From Streptomyces sp. SCSIO 30461 (lineage in GTDB: Bacteria; Actinomycetota; Actinomycetes; Streptomycetales; Streptomycetaceae), in the NCBI RefSeq assembly GCF_037023745.1, contig NZ_CP146101.1:3960001-4024000 (forward strand): a stretch of 64,000 nt of DNA, given 5' to 3'. A program made the translations under genes and the position numbers. Each line of letters starts with the position of its first letter. The stretch's first letter is position 1. Positions 8,533 to 17,944 of the stretch are shown one piece after another. Below the pieces are notes generated by a model, which was not told where the DNA came from, did no database searches, and saw nothing but the letters and a program-made list of their open reading frames with translations.

Positions 8533-8777
8533 GAGCCCAAGAGCCCCTGAAGTGCGAGCTCAGTGATCGTTCCGGAATCCGGTGATCGTCGAAGGATTCT
8601 CTATTGCCGGGTGGATCAGGCGGAGCGAGTCTGCGCTGGTCAGGGTGGTCTGGAGGCTTGGGGGAGCGAGGGTGGGTCATAGGGCGTGGCTGCGGGCGCG
8701 GTCGGTGGTGACAAGTTGGCTGGCTGGCTTGGTGCAAGGAGGTTGATCTCTGCGTATCCGTGATCCGGAGAAGGATC
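8465..8777. repeat. Four imperfect copies of a GTGATCGTCGnAGGATYC motif
   Basis: Copies begin at 8465, 8563, 8582 and 8760: GTGATCGTCGCAGGATC, GTGATCGTTCCGGAATC, GTGATCGTCGAAGGATT and GTGATCCGGAGAAGGATC. They lie in the roughly 500-base stretch 8533-9033 (the first just inside the preceding frame) that holds no gene I can support. Their irregular spacing argues against a CRISPR or satellite. Protein-binding sites or the end of a mobile element are possible. Confidence 0.45.
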
Positions 8778-9033
8778 TGGCAGTGCCCGTCGAACCGTTT
8801 CCGGTGGGTGCCAGTACGCGCTCCTAAGCACGCGCCCGGTCGGTGAACTCATGGTCGATTTAGTCCGGTTGCAGTGCACTACGGTCACGGGCGTGCCGCG
8901 GAGCCTTACGACGTTGAGGACACTGATGACGGGTGACGAGGAGTGCAAGGACGAAGACGACGACGAGAGCCGTGCTCCGGCTGTGGCTGCCGAGGGTCGG
9001 GCCAACGGCCGTCGGCGGATGCGCACACGTCGT

Positions 9034-10602
9034 TCAGGATCGGCTGACCACGAGATCATCCAAGGTGAGCTTGACGCGGCGCCGGTTGGCGTCGAAGCCG
9101 TACATGGCCGTGGGCCGGTTCAAGGGGTCGGATTTCGAGTAGTAGCGGAACTGCAGTACCTGGCCACACATCGGTCCTACGTCCGCCATCAGGCCGTCCT
9201 GGCAGGTGGCCAACACGGTGATGCCGTGTTCCAGCGCGGCGTCCCGCAGTGCGGCGATCACTTCACGACGGTGCTCCGCGCCGAGTGAGTCACCGAGTTC
9301 GTCGAGGATGAGGACGCGCCCCCGCGCGTCGGGTGCGGCCAGCAGGGCGGCCAGGACGAGATGGATGGAGAACAGCTTCTCCTGAGCGGTGTTGGTGGGC
9401 GCATCGTAGGCCAGCAAGGAGCCGCCGGGGTTGCGCTGCCACCGGGGCACGACATGACAGATCCACTGGTCCTCGGCGCTGTCCGGCGCGCTTACGTTGT
9501 AGACCAGGTCGGCTGCGTATCCCTCTTTCCTGTGCAGCATGTTGAGCTGGTTGCTGATGCGGTCCAGGGCACTGTGCACGCGTTCCTTGATGGACTCCTG
9601 GGTTTCTTCGAGGGCCTGGCGTGACTCCTCGACGAGGTCGTGGAGGTAGCTCTGTTCGTCCTCCCGCTCTCGTCTTTTCACCTCCACCTGCTCCCGAGCT
9701 CCTGCGTCCCGCTCCTGGTACTCATCCAGCCATGTCTTCAGCGCGGTCAGCGAGCCACGGAAGATGGTGTCGTGCGGATCGTGGGTGTGCGCCTCGTGAT
9801 GGTGTAGGGCGTCGGCGATCTCCACGGTGGCCACACCGGTGGTTGCCGTGTCTGCGGCGAGTCTCGTCAGCGCCGCCGCCAGCCGGGACCGGCTCTCGCT
9901 GCGAAGGTCTGCACAGGTACGGGCCTCGGGCGGGCGCTCGGTGTCCCGTGGTACGACGGCGTAGGAGTTGATGCCGTCGGCCGGCTCCGCGCCGGGCTCG
10001 TCCTCGGGCAGGCAGCTCCAGTTGAGCTCCTCCAAAGCCTCCTCCTCAGAGCCTGTCCAGATCATCCGTGCCCGGTCGGTGCTTGACCCCCTGCGGAGCT
10101 CCTCCAGCTTCTCCTTCCTTCGCGTCGCCTGCGTCCTGTCGTTCTTCAGCTTCCGCAGTTCGTCCTCGAGCTTGTCTGCGCGCTCCTTCGCGGTGAGGAA
10201 CGCCGTCTGGGCCTCATGCGCTGTCTCGCTTGCCTCTTTGGCCAACGTACGCAGCCCGGGCAGCGCGGCAACGCACTGGGCGTGTGTGTCCTCGAGGTCG
10301 CGGATCTTGGGAACGAGCCGCTGTGCGAGCTCTTGGGCCTCGGCCCGTTTGATGTCGCGGCGCAGTTCGGCGATCCGGCGACGGTGCAGGTCGGCTGTGG
10401 TCTCCAGCGCAGCGCACTCGGCCCGGGCCTGGTCCCGCTGCCCTTCAAGGTGGGCGCAGATGTCTTCTTGGCCGGCGATCGGCTTCTCGAAGCCTCCGAT
10501 GACGCGGACCCCCAGCCCAGGCAGCCAGGCATGCGGAGGAACCGCCACCTCGGTGGCATCGGCCAGGGCATGCAGGAACGGCACCGCCAGGGGGTCGGGA
10601 CC
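9034..10602 (-). pseudogene. jetC: JetC-like SMC ATPase, C-terminal half
   Basis: This is the 3' half of an SMC-type gene cut by an IS3 element. It carries a long Arg/Glu-rich coiled coil, then the C-terminal ATPase lobe with Walker B GRVLILDELGDSLG and a following ITVLATCQDG strand. No Walker A is present, because it lies in the other half at 13799-15400. The first codon after the insertion (GGT, 10602-10600) is exactly in phase with the last codon before it, so removing the element restores one protein of about 1,050 residues. A GTG at 10584 could start translation of this half, but it could not bind ATP alone. Confidence 0.82.
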
Positions 10603-10666
10603 TGTCCCCGAGTGGTGGACACCTCTGAGCCCGGCCCCGCCAGGGGCCGGGTAGGAGGCATCTTTT

Positions 10667-11006
10667 ATGGTGATGAAGGTCTACTCGCCCGAGTTCAAGG
10701 CGGACGCTGTCGCGCTGTACCTGTCGGACCCGAGCCACACCTTCGAGGGCATCGGCAAAGATCTGGGGATCAGCCGCGAGACGCTGCGTAACTGGGTGCG
10801 GGCCGAACGGGCCCGCCGCGGCGGGGGCAGCACGACGAGCACGAGCACGGAGAAGAGCACGGTGGATTCCCCGCCGACGGCCGAGGAGCTTCAGGCCGAG
10901 AACGAGGCCCTGCGCCGGGAGCTGGCGGCAGCCCGCAAGGAGATGCAGAAACTCGCCACCGAACGGGACATTCTCCGCAAGGCGACGAAGTTTTTCGCAC
11001 AAGAGA
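10667..11006 (+). pseudogene. IS3-family OrfA, interrupted near its end
   Basis: The ATG at 10667 follows TAGGAGG. The protein is a helix-turn-helix (IGKDLGISRETLRNWVRAERA) plus a leucine-zipper-like coiled coil (ELQAENEALRRELAAARKEMQ) and ends LRKATKFFAQE, where an IS1182-family element has inserted. Without that element it would read on to FFAQEMTW and stop, overlapping the OrfB frame as in active IS3 elements. OrfA normally provides DNA binding and, by frameshifting, the front of the OrfAB transposase. Only the last three codons are displaced, but frameshift fusion with OrfB is now impossible. Confidence 0.85.
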
Positions 11007-12867
11007 TGATCCCGCTGGCCAATTCGACTCAAGCGGCGAGTGCGATGCCGAGGCGAGTGAGGTGGCTGGTGCGCTGACGGTCGAGAGGTCTGCCATTCCA
11101 CCAGGCGTCGAGCCTGATGAGGTTGAGGGCGACGGCGCTGTAGACGTGTTCGAGGTGGGTCTTGGCCAGCCCTCGGTAGCGCGCGCGACGGTTGCCGGTG
11201 ACGTGGACGGCTTGATGGATGGTTCCCTCGATCCCGGAGCGGAGGGCGTACTTGGCTCGCCAGCCGTCTGTGTCCTGGGAGCCGCGGTGGGCCTCGATCA
11301 GATCATGGACCTCGCGAGGGCGGAGTGCGATCTGCCGCCCGTAGCGTTTGCCGACGGCGGTGGTGCAGAGCGTGCGGGTGGGACACGAGTCGCAGTCGGC
11401 CGGATCGAAGCGGACCGCGATCATGGCGTCCCCGCGGCGAGTGCAGGGATGCCAGTACTGGCTTACAGCACCTTGCGGGCAGGTGACCTGGCGGTTGTCC
11501 CAGTCCACGATGAAGTCCTCGCGACGGTAGCCGAGGTTCTCCCGCTGCTGCCGTGACACGTCGGCCATCAGTGGCGTGACCATGGTCACACCGAAATCCT
11601 TCCGCGCGTCAACGACCATGGCCGCGCTGGCGTATCCGGAGTCGAGGTAGTGCTCGCCGGGAAGCACATCGCGTCGTCGCAGTGCCTGATGGACTGGCTC
11701 AACGAGTCGGATGTCCGGCACGGTCGCTTCGGTGGTCTCCACGTGGGTGATCAGGTTGGGGACCGCGGCCACGGTCTGCGGTTTCCCGCGCGCTGTGGTC
11801 GAGTCGGCGGTGGGTTCCAGGCAGGTCTCGCTGACGTGCAGTTTGTAGCCGACCCAGAACTTCTCGTCCTTCACGCCGTAGCGGGCATCGAGATCGTACG
11901 GAGAGGTCAGTCGCGATCTGCCGGGCGGCAGACCTTCCGCGTCCGCCTCCCGCCGCTTGACCACCTCCCGGCCATCATGATCGGTCACCACCAGGTAGTT
12001 CTGCACCAAGATCTGTCGCAGAGCCTGCACCGCGGGCATTTCTCGAAGCCATCCCGGCGAGCCGACGCAGTAGACAGCCTGCAGCAGACCCAACCCGTCC
12101 CTGCCGAATTCGAGCGCCATCGCCGCACGCTTGGCCTTCGACGACGGCGGACGCCACGATTCATCGACCTTGCGTCCGTAACGCAGTTCCCACGACGGAA
12201 CGTCCACCACGGCGGCGAGCCAGCCCGGAGCTGCGGCGGAGAGTGCCGCCAGCGCCGCCCGCACGGCCTCTCCGGCCAGCTCCAGCCGGTTCAACTCCCG
12301 CACCGCAGCCACCACCTGCGTGGAGTCGGTCCGCTGTTTTCCTCCCGCCTTGACCAGCCCTTCTACCCGGAGACGGGCCACCAGCAGATCCAGAACCCGC
12401 TCCTCAAGGCCGTGTTCGACCAGGCGCGTGCGGAACTCCGAGAGGACCGAGGCGTCGAACCCGGGCTCGTCAAGCCCCAGGCCCAGGCAGTACTTCCAGG
12501 AGATGTCGAAACGAACCCGATGGGCCGCGGCCCGGTCCGAGAGGTTCTCCGCCATCTGTAACACCGTCACCATGGCGAGTCGTCCCGGTGACCACCCGGG
12601 CCGCCCACGTGTGCCGAACGCCTCGGTGAACTCCGCGTCCGCGAACAACTCTCCGAGTTTGTCCCGTACGCGCATCGCCAGCGGCACCTCACCCCGACGC
12701 GCGGCCAGCCGGGCCACACGCGCGGTGTCCTCCGGTACCTCCGGCCAAGGCTTCGGCTGCACGGACACCATGACTCCCATGCGGCCGGGGACGACAAGAC
12801 GACCGCACCGTGCCCGAACGCTCCGAAGGCCCTGAAGGTCACGGCCCGGAATTGGCCAGCGGGATCA
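11007..12867 (-). mobile_element. IS1182-family insertion sequence
   Basis: It has perfect 19-base inverted repeats (TGATCCCGCTGGCCAATTC at 11007-11025 and its complement at 12849-12867), flanked on both sides by GAGA (11003-11006 and 12868-12871), a clean 4-base target duplication. Removing the element and one GAGA rejoins the IS3 orfA end exactly. It encodes one intact transposase on the minus strand. The perfect ends and duplication suggest a recent insertion. Confidence 0.92.
11029..12780 (-). CDS. IS1182-family transposase
   Basis: This 583-residue DDE transposase fills the IS1182 element. The N-terminal domain shows the family pattern GWSPGRLAMVTVLQMAENLSD. The DDE core includes RTDSTQVVAAVRELNR, then a spaced region with LDSGYAS and a C-terminal cysteine cluster (CDSCPTRTLC) ahead of YALRSGIEGTIHQAV, where the final Glu sits. 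The end of the protein, AKTHLEHVYSAVALNLIRL, is the usual family C-terminus. ATG at 12780 is used. MVSVQPKPWPEVP three codons later is an alternative. It appears complete and is oriented against the IS3 genes around it. Confidence 0.92.
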   Translation of the reverse strand: MGVMVSVQPKPWPEVPEDTARVARLAARRGEVPLAMRVRDKLGELFADAEFTEAFGTRGRPGWSPGRLAMVTVLQMAENLSDRAAAHRVRFDISWKYCLGLGLDEPGFDASVLSEFRTRLVEHGLEERVLDLLVARLRVEGLVKAGGKQRTDSTQVVAAVRELNRLELAGEAVRAALAALSAAAPGWLAAVVDVPSWELRYGRKVDESWRPPSSKAKRAAMALEFGRDGLGLLQAVYCVGSPGWLREMPAVQALRQILVQNYLVVTDHDGREVVKRREADAEGLPPGRSRLTSPYDLDARYGVKDEKFWVGYKLHVSETCLEPTADSTTARGKPQTVAAVPNLITHVETTEATVPDIRLVEPVHQALRRRDVLPGEHYLDSGYASAAMVVDARKDFGVTMVTPLMADVSRQQRENLGYRREDFIVDWDNRQVTCPQGAVSQYWHPCTRRGDAMIAVRFDPADCDSCPTRTLCTTAVGKRYGRQIALRPREVHDLIEAHRGSQDTDGWRAKYALRSGIEGTIHQAVHVTGNRRARYRGLAKTHLEHVYSAVALNLIRLDAWWNGRPLDRQRTSHLTRLGIALAA

Positions 12868-12878
12868 GAGATGACCTG

Positions 12879-13769
12879 GTGACCAGCCGCTTCCAGTTCA
12901 TCGAGGACCACCACCGCGCCTGGGGCGTAAAGCGGTTGTGCCAGGTGCTGGAGGTCGCCCGCTCCAGCTTCTACAAATGGCGGGCCGGCCGCGCGACCCG
13001 CGCCGCGCGTGAACAGGCCGACGTCGCTCTCGCCGAGCGGATCAGGGCCGTGCACACCGAATGGGACGGCACCTACGGCCGCCCCCGCATCACCGCCGAG
13101 CTGCGCGAGGACGGCGAGCGCGTGAACCACAAGCGCGTCGGACGAGTCATGCGCAAGTACGGCATCGCCGGACTGCGGCTGCGTAAGCGCCAGGTCACCA
13201 CCGTGCCCGAACCATCCGCCACACCGGTCCCCGACCTGCTGGGGCGTGACTTCACCGCGAGTGCGCCGAACACCAAGTACGTCGGGGACATCACGTACCT
13301 GCCGGTGGGCGACGGCGAGTTCCTGTATCTGGCGACCGTGATCGACTGCTTCTCACGCCGCCTGGTGGGCTGGTCGCTCGCCGACCACATGCGCACCTCG
13401 CTCGTCACCGACGCACTCCGGGCCGCCGAAGCGACCCGCGGCAGCCTGGCCGGCGCCGTCTTCCACAGCGATCACGGAGCCCAGTACACCTCCCGCCAAT
13501 TCGCGGCCATATGTGCCAAGTTGGAGGTGAAGCAGTCCATGGGCGCGATCGGGACCAGCGCGGACAACGCCCTCGCCGAGTCGTTCAACGCGACCCTCAA
13601 ACGCGAGACGCTCCGTGGCGCCCGCCGCTTCGACGGGGCCCGTGCCTGCCGCCTGGCGGTCTTCCGCTGGACCACCCGCTACAACACCCGGCGACGGCAC
13701 TCGGCGAACGGACAGCAGGCACCGATCGCCTACGAACAGCAGTCAGCTACCCTGACGCTTGCCGCATAA
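12879..13769 (+). CDS. IS3-family OrfB transposase (rve integrase core)
   Basis: The GTG at 12879 gives 296 residues. An HTH_21-like front (WGVKRLCQVLEVARSSFYKW) leads into the integrase core with catalytic residues in YVGDITYLP, FHSDHGAQY and LAESFNATLKRE, and a closing YNTRRRHSANG. It is full length. In its original arrangement its start overlapped the orfA stop (ATGACCTGGTGA), a normal setting for OrfA-OrfB frameshifting. The nested IS1182 element now separates the two frames. The frame is open further upstream, but that part lies in the IS1182 end and is not original. Confidence 0.92.
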   Translation: MTSRFQFIEDHHRAWGVKRLCQVLEVARSSFYKWRAGRATRAAREQADVALAERIRAVHTEWDGTYGRPRITAELREDGERVNHKRVGRVMRKYGIAGLRLRKRQVTTVPEPSATPVPDLLGRDFTASAPNTKYVGDITYLPVGDGEFLYLATVIDCFSRRLVGWSLADHMRTSLVTDALRAAEATRGSLAGAVFHSDHGAQYTSRQFAAICAKLEVKQSMGAIGTSADNALAESFNATLKRETLRGARRFDGARACRLAVFRWTTRYNTRRRHSANGQQAPIAYEQQSATLTLAA

Positions 13770-13798
13770 CGACACGAACAGGTGTCCACCCTTCGGGG

Positions 13799-15400
13799 TC
13801 AAGGCCCGTCGGCGTCCAGGATGCCCTCGGGCAAGCCATCCGGGGCGCCGGAACCTGCCGCTTCCGGTTCGCTCGACGGCCCGCAGATGAGGATGGTCCC
13901 GGGCAGAGTGCTCACCGCACGGCTGGCATCCTCCAGGGCATCGGAGGCGACACACACCGCCTCCCTCCACGGCGCCAGGCGGGCCTCCCACTGGGACCGC
14001 GCCTCAGGACGGACGCGAGTGGTGGCAATCAGCCCCACCCTCCGGTGGGACGTTGCCCCCTCCAGGGCCCGCAATGCCGCCCCCGCCTGGCCGGTGCGCC
14101 CCTCCTGGGCCTCGGCCAGCTCTCCCTCCAGCGCCCTGACACGTTCCTCGGCCAGCAGGAGTTCGGCTTTCACCTCGAGCTGACGCGCCTCCTGGTCGCT
14201 GACGTGCTGGGCGAGCTCGGTGGGGGAGGGGCCGGCGTAGTCCTCGGCCTGCTGCCGCGCCTGGCGGTGATCCTGCTGCGCCCGCTTCAAGTCGCCTCGA
14301 AGCAATCCCACCTTCTCGTTGGCCTCCTCCACCTCCCGCTGATGCTCGTCGCTGCGCAACTGGGCGGAACGGGCCGATTGCCGGAGCTGGCCGATGTCGC
14401 GGGCTTTGGTGAGCTGGCCCTGCACTGCATCATGCCGCGCAGCCAGAGCTGCCAGATCATCCTCGACACGGGCGAGGCTGCTGCCGATCCGGCGCTCGTA
14501 GACGACGGCATCAAGGGCGGCGCGTGCCGATGCCAGTCGCCAGAAGAGGTGAGCCCGGCCGGCCTCCACCCGGGCCCGCTGCCGGGTTTCGACAGAGTGA
14601 AGGATGATTTCCTCTTCGTGCCAGGACTTCTCGGCATCGGCCCGTTTGTCGGCCAGGTTCTTCTGCGTCCTAGCCAGATCCTTGCGGGCCTGTACGTCCG
14701 TGGCGAGCATGCCGGCCTTGCCGGTGAGATCGAGCAGTGCCTCCCCGATCTGCACGGGCGTGAAGGTGCCCGCATCCAGCTTCAGCAAAGAGGGCCGCGA
14801 CCTCATACCGCCGCGGCTGATGATGTAGGCCAGCAGACGCGGGGCGCGGCCGTAGAGGACCTCCGCGTAGTCCGTGGCCCCCAGGGGTTTACCACCGAGG
14901 GCGCGGAAGAACCCTGGAGCCAGCTCGTGCTGGGTGCGATCGTCTCCGCCGAGTAGAAGGTGCACCCCTTCGTTGTGCCGTACCTCGATGTGCGGTGACT
15001 TGGCCGATACCTGCAGCCACACGGTGTGTGCGCTGGCCAGCGGATCGTCGGGGTTGGCGAAGACGCCCACCACATAGCCGATTGAGGCAGCCTCGTTCAC
15101 CTCTGGCGACGCGCCGGCGGTGACGGGCTCGAACAGCAGCTTGGGTGCGTGCACGGAGCCACCGCCCGTCATGCGCCATTCCGGGTCTCCCAGCAAGAGG
15201 GCCAGGGCAGACAGGAAGCTGGTCTTTCCCGACTCATTGGAGTCCTTCGGCCCCCGCCCGGTCACCGCGACGAATGTGCCGGGGACGATCGCCACCGGGT
15301 GGGAGGTCAAACGGGCAATGGAGAACGTCTGGACAGCGACCAGCTGACGGGTACCAACCACTCCCCGCTTGCCACGTGCACTAGGGATCTGCTGACTCAC
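13799..15400 (-). pseudogene. jetC: JetC-like SMC ATPase, N-terminal half
   Basis: The GTG at 15400 overlaps the jetB stop (GTGA). The 533-residue remnant has an ATPase head with a P-loop-type GRGPKDSNESGKTSF (about 48-62), a long coiled coil rich in Ala, Glu and Arg, and ends DADGP, where the stop TGA comes from the end of the inserted IS3 element. This lobe lacks Walker B and the signature motif, which lie in the other half at 9034-10602. SMC heads need both lobes to close ATP, so the motor of the system is broken. Long MukB/JetC-type proteins belong to the Wadjet plasmid-restriction complex. Confidence 0.82.
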
Positions 15401-16686
15401 ATGCGGTCCGTCTCTGTCGGGATCTCAGATAACTCGCCGCGAGGCGCGGGGACTTCGATGCCACGCCGTCGGCGGATGGCGGCGGCCAGCTGCCCGCCGG
15501 GTCGACCGACCAGGATCAGGTCCTCCCAGAGCAGGTTGCTGCGGGCCTCGCTCATGCGCTCCAGCGCGGGGCCGGGCAGGTAACGGCCCGTGGTGGTCTC
15601 AGCGACCATGCCTGCCGCCCGCAGCCTGCGCAGCGCCGTTCTCATCGCGGCCTTGGAGATCCGCCGGTTGGAGGCGAGCTCCGCCAGGGTGACGGTGTGG
15701 GCTTCCCCCGTCCAACGGCTGTGCCGGTGCCGTCCCCGAGCTCTCGGAATCGCCACCGTGTGCAACAGGACCAGGGCCAACACGGCCCGGTCCACCGGGT
15801 TGAGAGTCCCGACCTCCTCAGCCACCAGGGCATCGGCGAGCGGGTCACAAAACCCGGTGACCCAGTTGCCCTCCGCTGTCTGCAGCAGTTGCCGCCCGCA
15901 CCGCAGCAATGCCTGCTCCACCGCGGCCCGTATCGCCGGATCAGCCAGCATCGGCAGCTCACCCCGGGGCACCGGCCGACGAGCCGTCTCCAGTGTGGCG
16001 ATCACTGACCGCACCACATATCCATCGGACATCTCAAGCGCCGTTTCGGCATCGGCCCGGACCTCATGCGGCGGCACCGCCGAATCCGGCTCCCCGCTCG
16101 CCTGCTCATCCGCCATGGGAGCCGGCAACAGATGGTGTCCGCGGCGCAGGCCCTCCACCACCACAGCAGGAAACGCCGCAACGGCCGCCCCCAGCCGCAG
16201 TTCGTCCCCGTCCACGGAGATCAGGCCGGCCTCCGGCAAGGTCCGCTCGAGTGCCCGCTCCACCGCTTCGCGGTCCGCGCCCAGTTGAGAACACAACGCC
16301 ACAATGGCGGCACGCCTAAACGGCCCGCCCGGAAACGGCGCGCGCTCAGGCCGTGGCCACGCCGCGCGCAGGCACGCCGCCCATACCAGGGTCGGCACCG
16401 GCGACAAACCAATCCGGAACGCCGGCGACAGACCGGCAACCGGTGCCGTCTCACCGTCCCACCCCAAGACCAGCACATCGGCCAGCCGGCCTACCCCGTG
16501 CACGCGGATCACCCGGCGGCCGATCCGGGCGGCCGCGGCCGCAGCGGCAACCGCCACGGAACCGGTCGTCTCGGCCGACGTCACTCCAGCGGCCCGCAAC
16601 CGCCCCAGAAGCAACGCTGCTTGAAACGCTCTGTCCTCATCCGCCTCACGGATGGCGTCCTGTTCAGAAGCCACCCGAACCCCCAT
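15397..16686 (-). CDS. jetB: JetB-like (MukE/kite-type) condensin subunit
   Basis: The ATG at 16686 gives 429 residues and overlaps the end of the jetA-like gene by 23 bases. The protein is helical, with a middle and C-terminal half that look like tandem winged helices (HTVTLAELASNRRISKAAMRTALRRLRAAGMVAETTTGRYLPG). In condensin-like defence operons this position is filled by the kite subunit that bridges kleisin and SMC. The assignment rests mainly on gene order and the winged-helix text, since such subunits diverge strongly in sequence. It ends in a GTGA overlap with jetC. It appears intact but has no whole SMC partner. Confidence 0.62.
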   Translation of the reverse strand: MGVRVASEQDAIREADEDRAFQAALLLGRLRAAGVTSAETTGSVAVAAAAAAARIGRRVIRVHGVGRLADVLVLGWDGETAPVAGLSPAFRIGLSPVPTLVWAACLRAAWPRPERAPFPGGPFRRAAIVALCSQLGADREAVERALERTLPEAGLISVDGDELRLGAAVAAFPAVVVEGLRRGHHLLPAPMADEQASGEPDSAVPPHEVRADAETALEMSDGYVVRSVIATLETARRPVPRGELPMLADPAIRAAVEQALLRCGRQLLQTAEGNWVTGFCDPLADALVAEEVGTLNPVDRAVLALVLLHTVAIPRARGRHRHSRWTGEAHTVTLAELASNRRISKAAMRTALRRLRAAGMVAETTTGRYLPGPALERMSEARSNLLWEDLILVGRPGGQLAAAIRRRRGIEVPAPRGELSEIPTETDRM

Positions 16687-17944
16687 CGGACCTCTGAGGC
16701 ACATTCTGGCGCCGAAGACGCAGGGGGTGCAGATAGGTGACGGAGGCCTCCGGATCGGCTAGCAAACCGTCCTCCACCACGACCGCATAGGGCTCGTCAG
16801 GATCGTCACTCAGCGCCAACACATCGGTGATGATTGACGCAGCCGCAGGCCATCCCGCTTCGTCCAGCGCCTGCGTGAGATCGACTTCCTCGTCTGCCGC
16901 CAACAACTCATCGGCCCGCAGCCGACGCCGCTCCCGTAAATGCGCATGTGCATCCTCGGCCCACTGCAAAGGATCGTCCTCATCCTCGTCGTCGCCCTCG
17001 ACCACGAGAGGCCGCACGCGTGCCCGAGAGCGCGGGGCGAACCCCTCCACTGTTTCCAGAAGCTGAGCCGGCTCGATCCACACTGTCGGCACGTCGGCGA
17101 CCAGCGCCGTACCCACCTGCGACAGCAGCTCGACGTCACCCTGGACCGCGGCGTGGTCGTACTCCTTCACGGTCAGCACGTCAAAGTTCAGACTGCCGCC
17201 GCCCTGCTCAAGCACTTTGTCCGCGGCGGCCATGACCTGCAGACGGTAGAACTGCTCCGCCTCGATCAGAGCCGAACCAGCCTCCTCCAGCGCCCAGTCA
17301 CTACTGAACCGGTCCGTGACCAGCTTGTTCAGTTCCTTCACCTGGCGCGTGAACCCCTGATGATCATGCTGTCGATGGGACTCCATCAACTCGGCCGTTG
17401 TGCCGGTAGCGATCTGCCGCTGCAAATCCAGAGCGAAAACCCGCAGCGCGTTCCGGCACGACACCAGATAGTCCAGAGCCGCCTCGGGGTCGGGATTGCT
17501 GCGATCGAACACCGCCCTCGCCCGATCCAACAGCAAGATCAACTCGTCAACACCCCCGTGCTGCGCCAGCCGTTCAGCCGCCAAAGCACCCGCCAGCCCT
17601 GCAGGCCGCACGACATACCGGTCCTGATGGGACTTCAGAAGATAGGGCTCAAGGAACCCCAGCCGGATCAGGACAGCCAAACGTCGATCGATCAGCTCCT
17701 CCGGCCACCCCGAAGGATTGCCCTTCAATGCCTGCACGACCTCAGCCTTCGACAGCCCGTGTGCCCCGGCATGCTCGGCAAACACTTTCAGGATCGCAAG
17801 CGCCACCCGCGCCACCTCCGGGTGCTGCGCCACAGCACCAGCATCCTCAGCAACGGGAGCCATGAACGCCCGCCAGTTGGCCAACTGAACAGCCGCCGCC
17901 AGATCCTCCTGATCGCCGTCCCCGAATGCGAGCTGTTCACCCAC
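16664..17944 (-). CDS. jetA: JetA-like (MukF/kleisin-type) condensin subunit
   Basis: The GTG at 17944 overlaps the jetD stop (GTGGGTGA), and the protein has 426 residues. An N-terminal winged-helix-like part (LSKAEVVQALKGNPSGWPEELIDRRLAVLIRLGFLEPY) is followed by long helices (RFSSDWALEEAGSALIEAEQFYRLQVMAAADKVL) and an acidic C-terminal region (VVEGDDEDEDD) ending in a short winged-helix-like tail. This is the layout of kleisins of the MukF/JetA kind. The frame is open further upstream through the jetD gene, but that reading is low-complexity antisense-like text and was discarded. Confidence 0.65.
   Translation of the reverse strand: MGEQLAFGDGDQEDLAAAVQLANWRAFMAPVAEDAGAVAQHPEVARVALAILKVFAEHAGAHGLSKAEVVQALKGNPSGWPEELIDRRLAVLIRLGFLEPYLLKSHQDRYVVRPAGLAGALAAERLAQHGGVDELILLLDRARAVFDRSNPDPEAALDYLVSCRNALRVFALDLQRQIATGTTAELMESHRQHDHQGFTRQVKELNKLVTDRFSSDWALEEAGSALIEAEQFYRLQVMAAADKVLEQGGGSLNFDVLTVKEYDHAAVQGDVELLSQVGTALVADVPTVWIEPAQLLETVEGFAPRSRARVRPLVVEGDDEDEDDPLQWAEDAHAHLRERRRLRADELLAADEEVDLTQALDEAGWPAAASIITDVLALSDDPDEPYAVVVEDGLLADPEASVTYLHPLRLRRQNVPQRSDGGSGGF

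Larger units (their letters stand above)
10603..13801 (+). mobile_element. IS3-family element, itself interrupted by an IS1182 element
   Basis: The ends are inverted repeats beginning with TG: TGTCCCCGAGTGGTGGACAC at the left and, read inward, TGACCCCGAAGGGTGGACAC at the right, with three mismatches in 20. Between them are orfA and orfB of an IS3-type transposase, separated by a complete IS1182-family element at 11007-12867. No 3-base target duplication is visible. The right-end TGA supplies the stop codon of the jetC 5' half. The outer element without its passenger would be about 1.3 kb, normal for the family. Confidence 0.88.

Noticed and set aside
8465..8777. CRISPR array
   Set aside because: Only four imperfect copies with irregular gaps, no uniform spacers and no cas genes. 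No CRISPR array was seen anywhere in the window.
8640..9059. 139-codon minus-strand frame downstream of jetC
   Set aside because: Serine/arginine/proline-rich text without a domain or a good ribosome-binding site. The region instead contains short repeats.
10600..13804. 3-base target duplication for the IS3 element
   Set aside because: The flanking triplets are ACC and AGG on the plus strand and do not match. The insertion is supported by the inverted repeats and the reading-frame phase instead.
13511..14956. 481-codon plus-strand frame across the IS3 right end and jetC
   Set aside because: It crosses an IS boundary and is antisense to the coiled-coil SMC gene, so it is a shadow frame.
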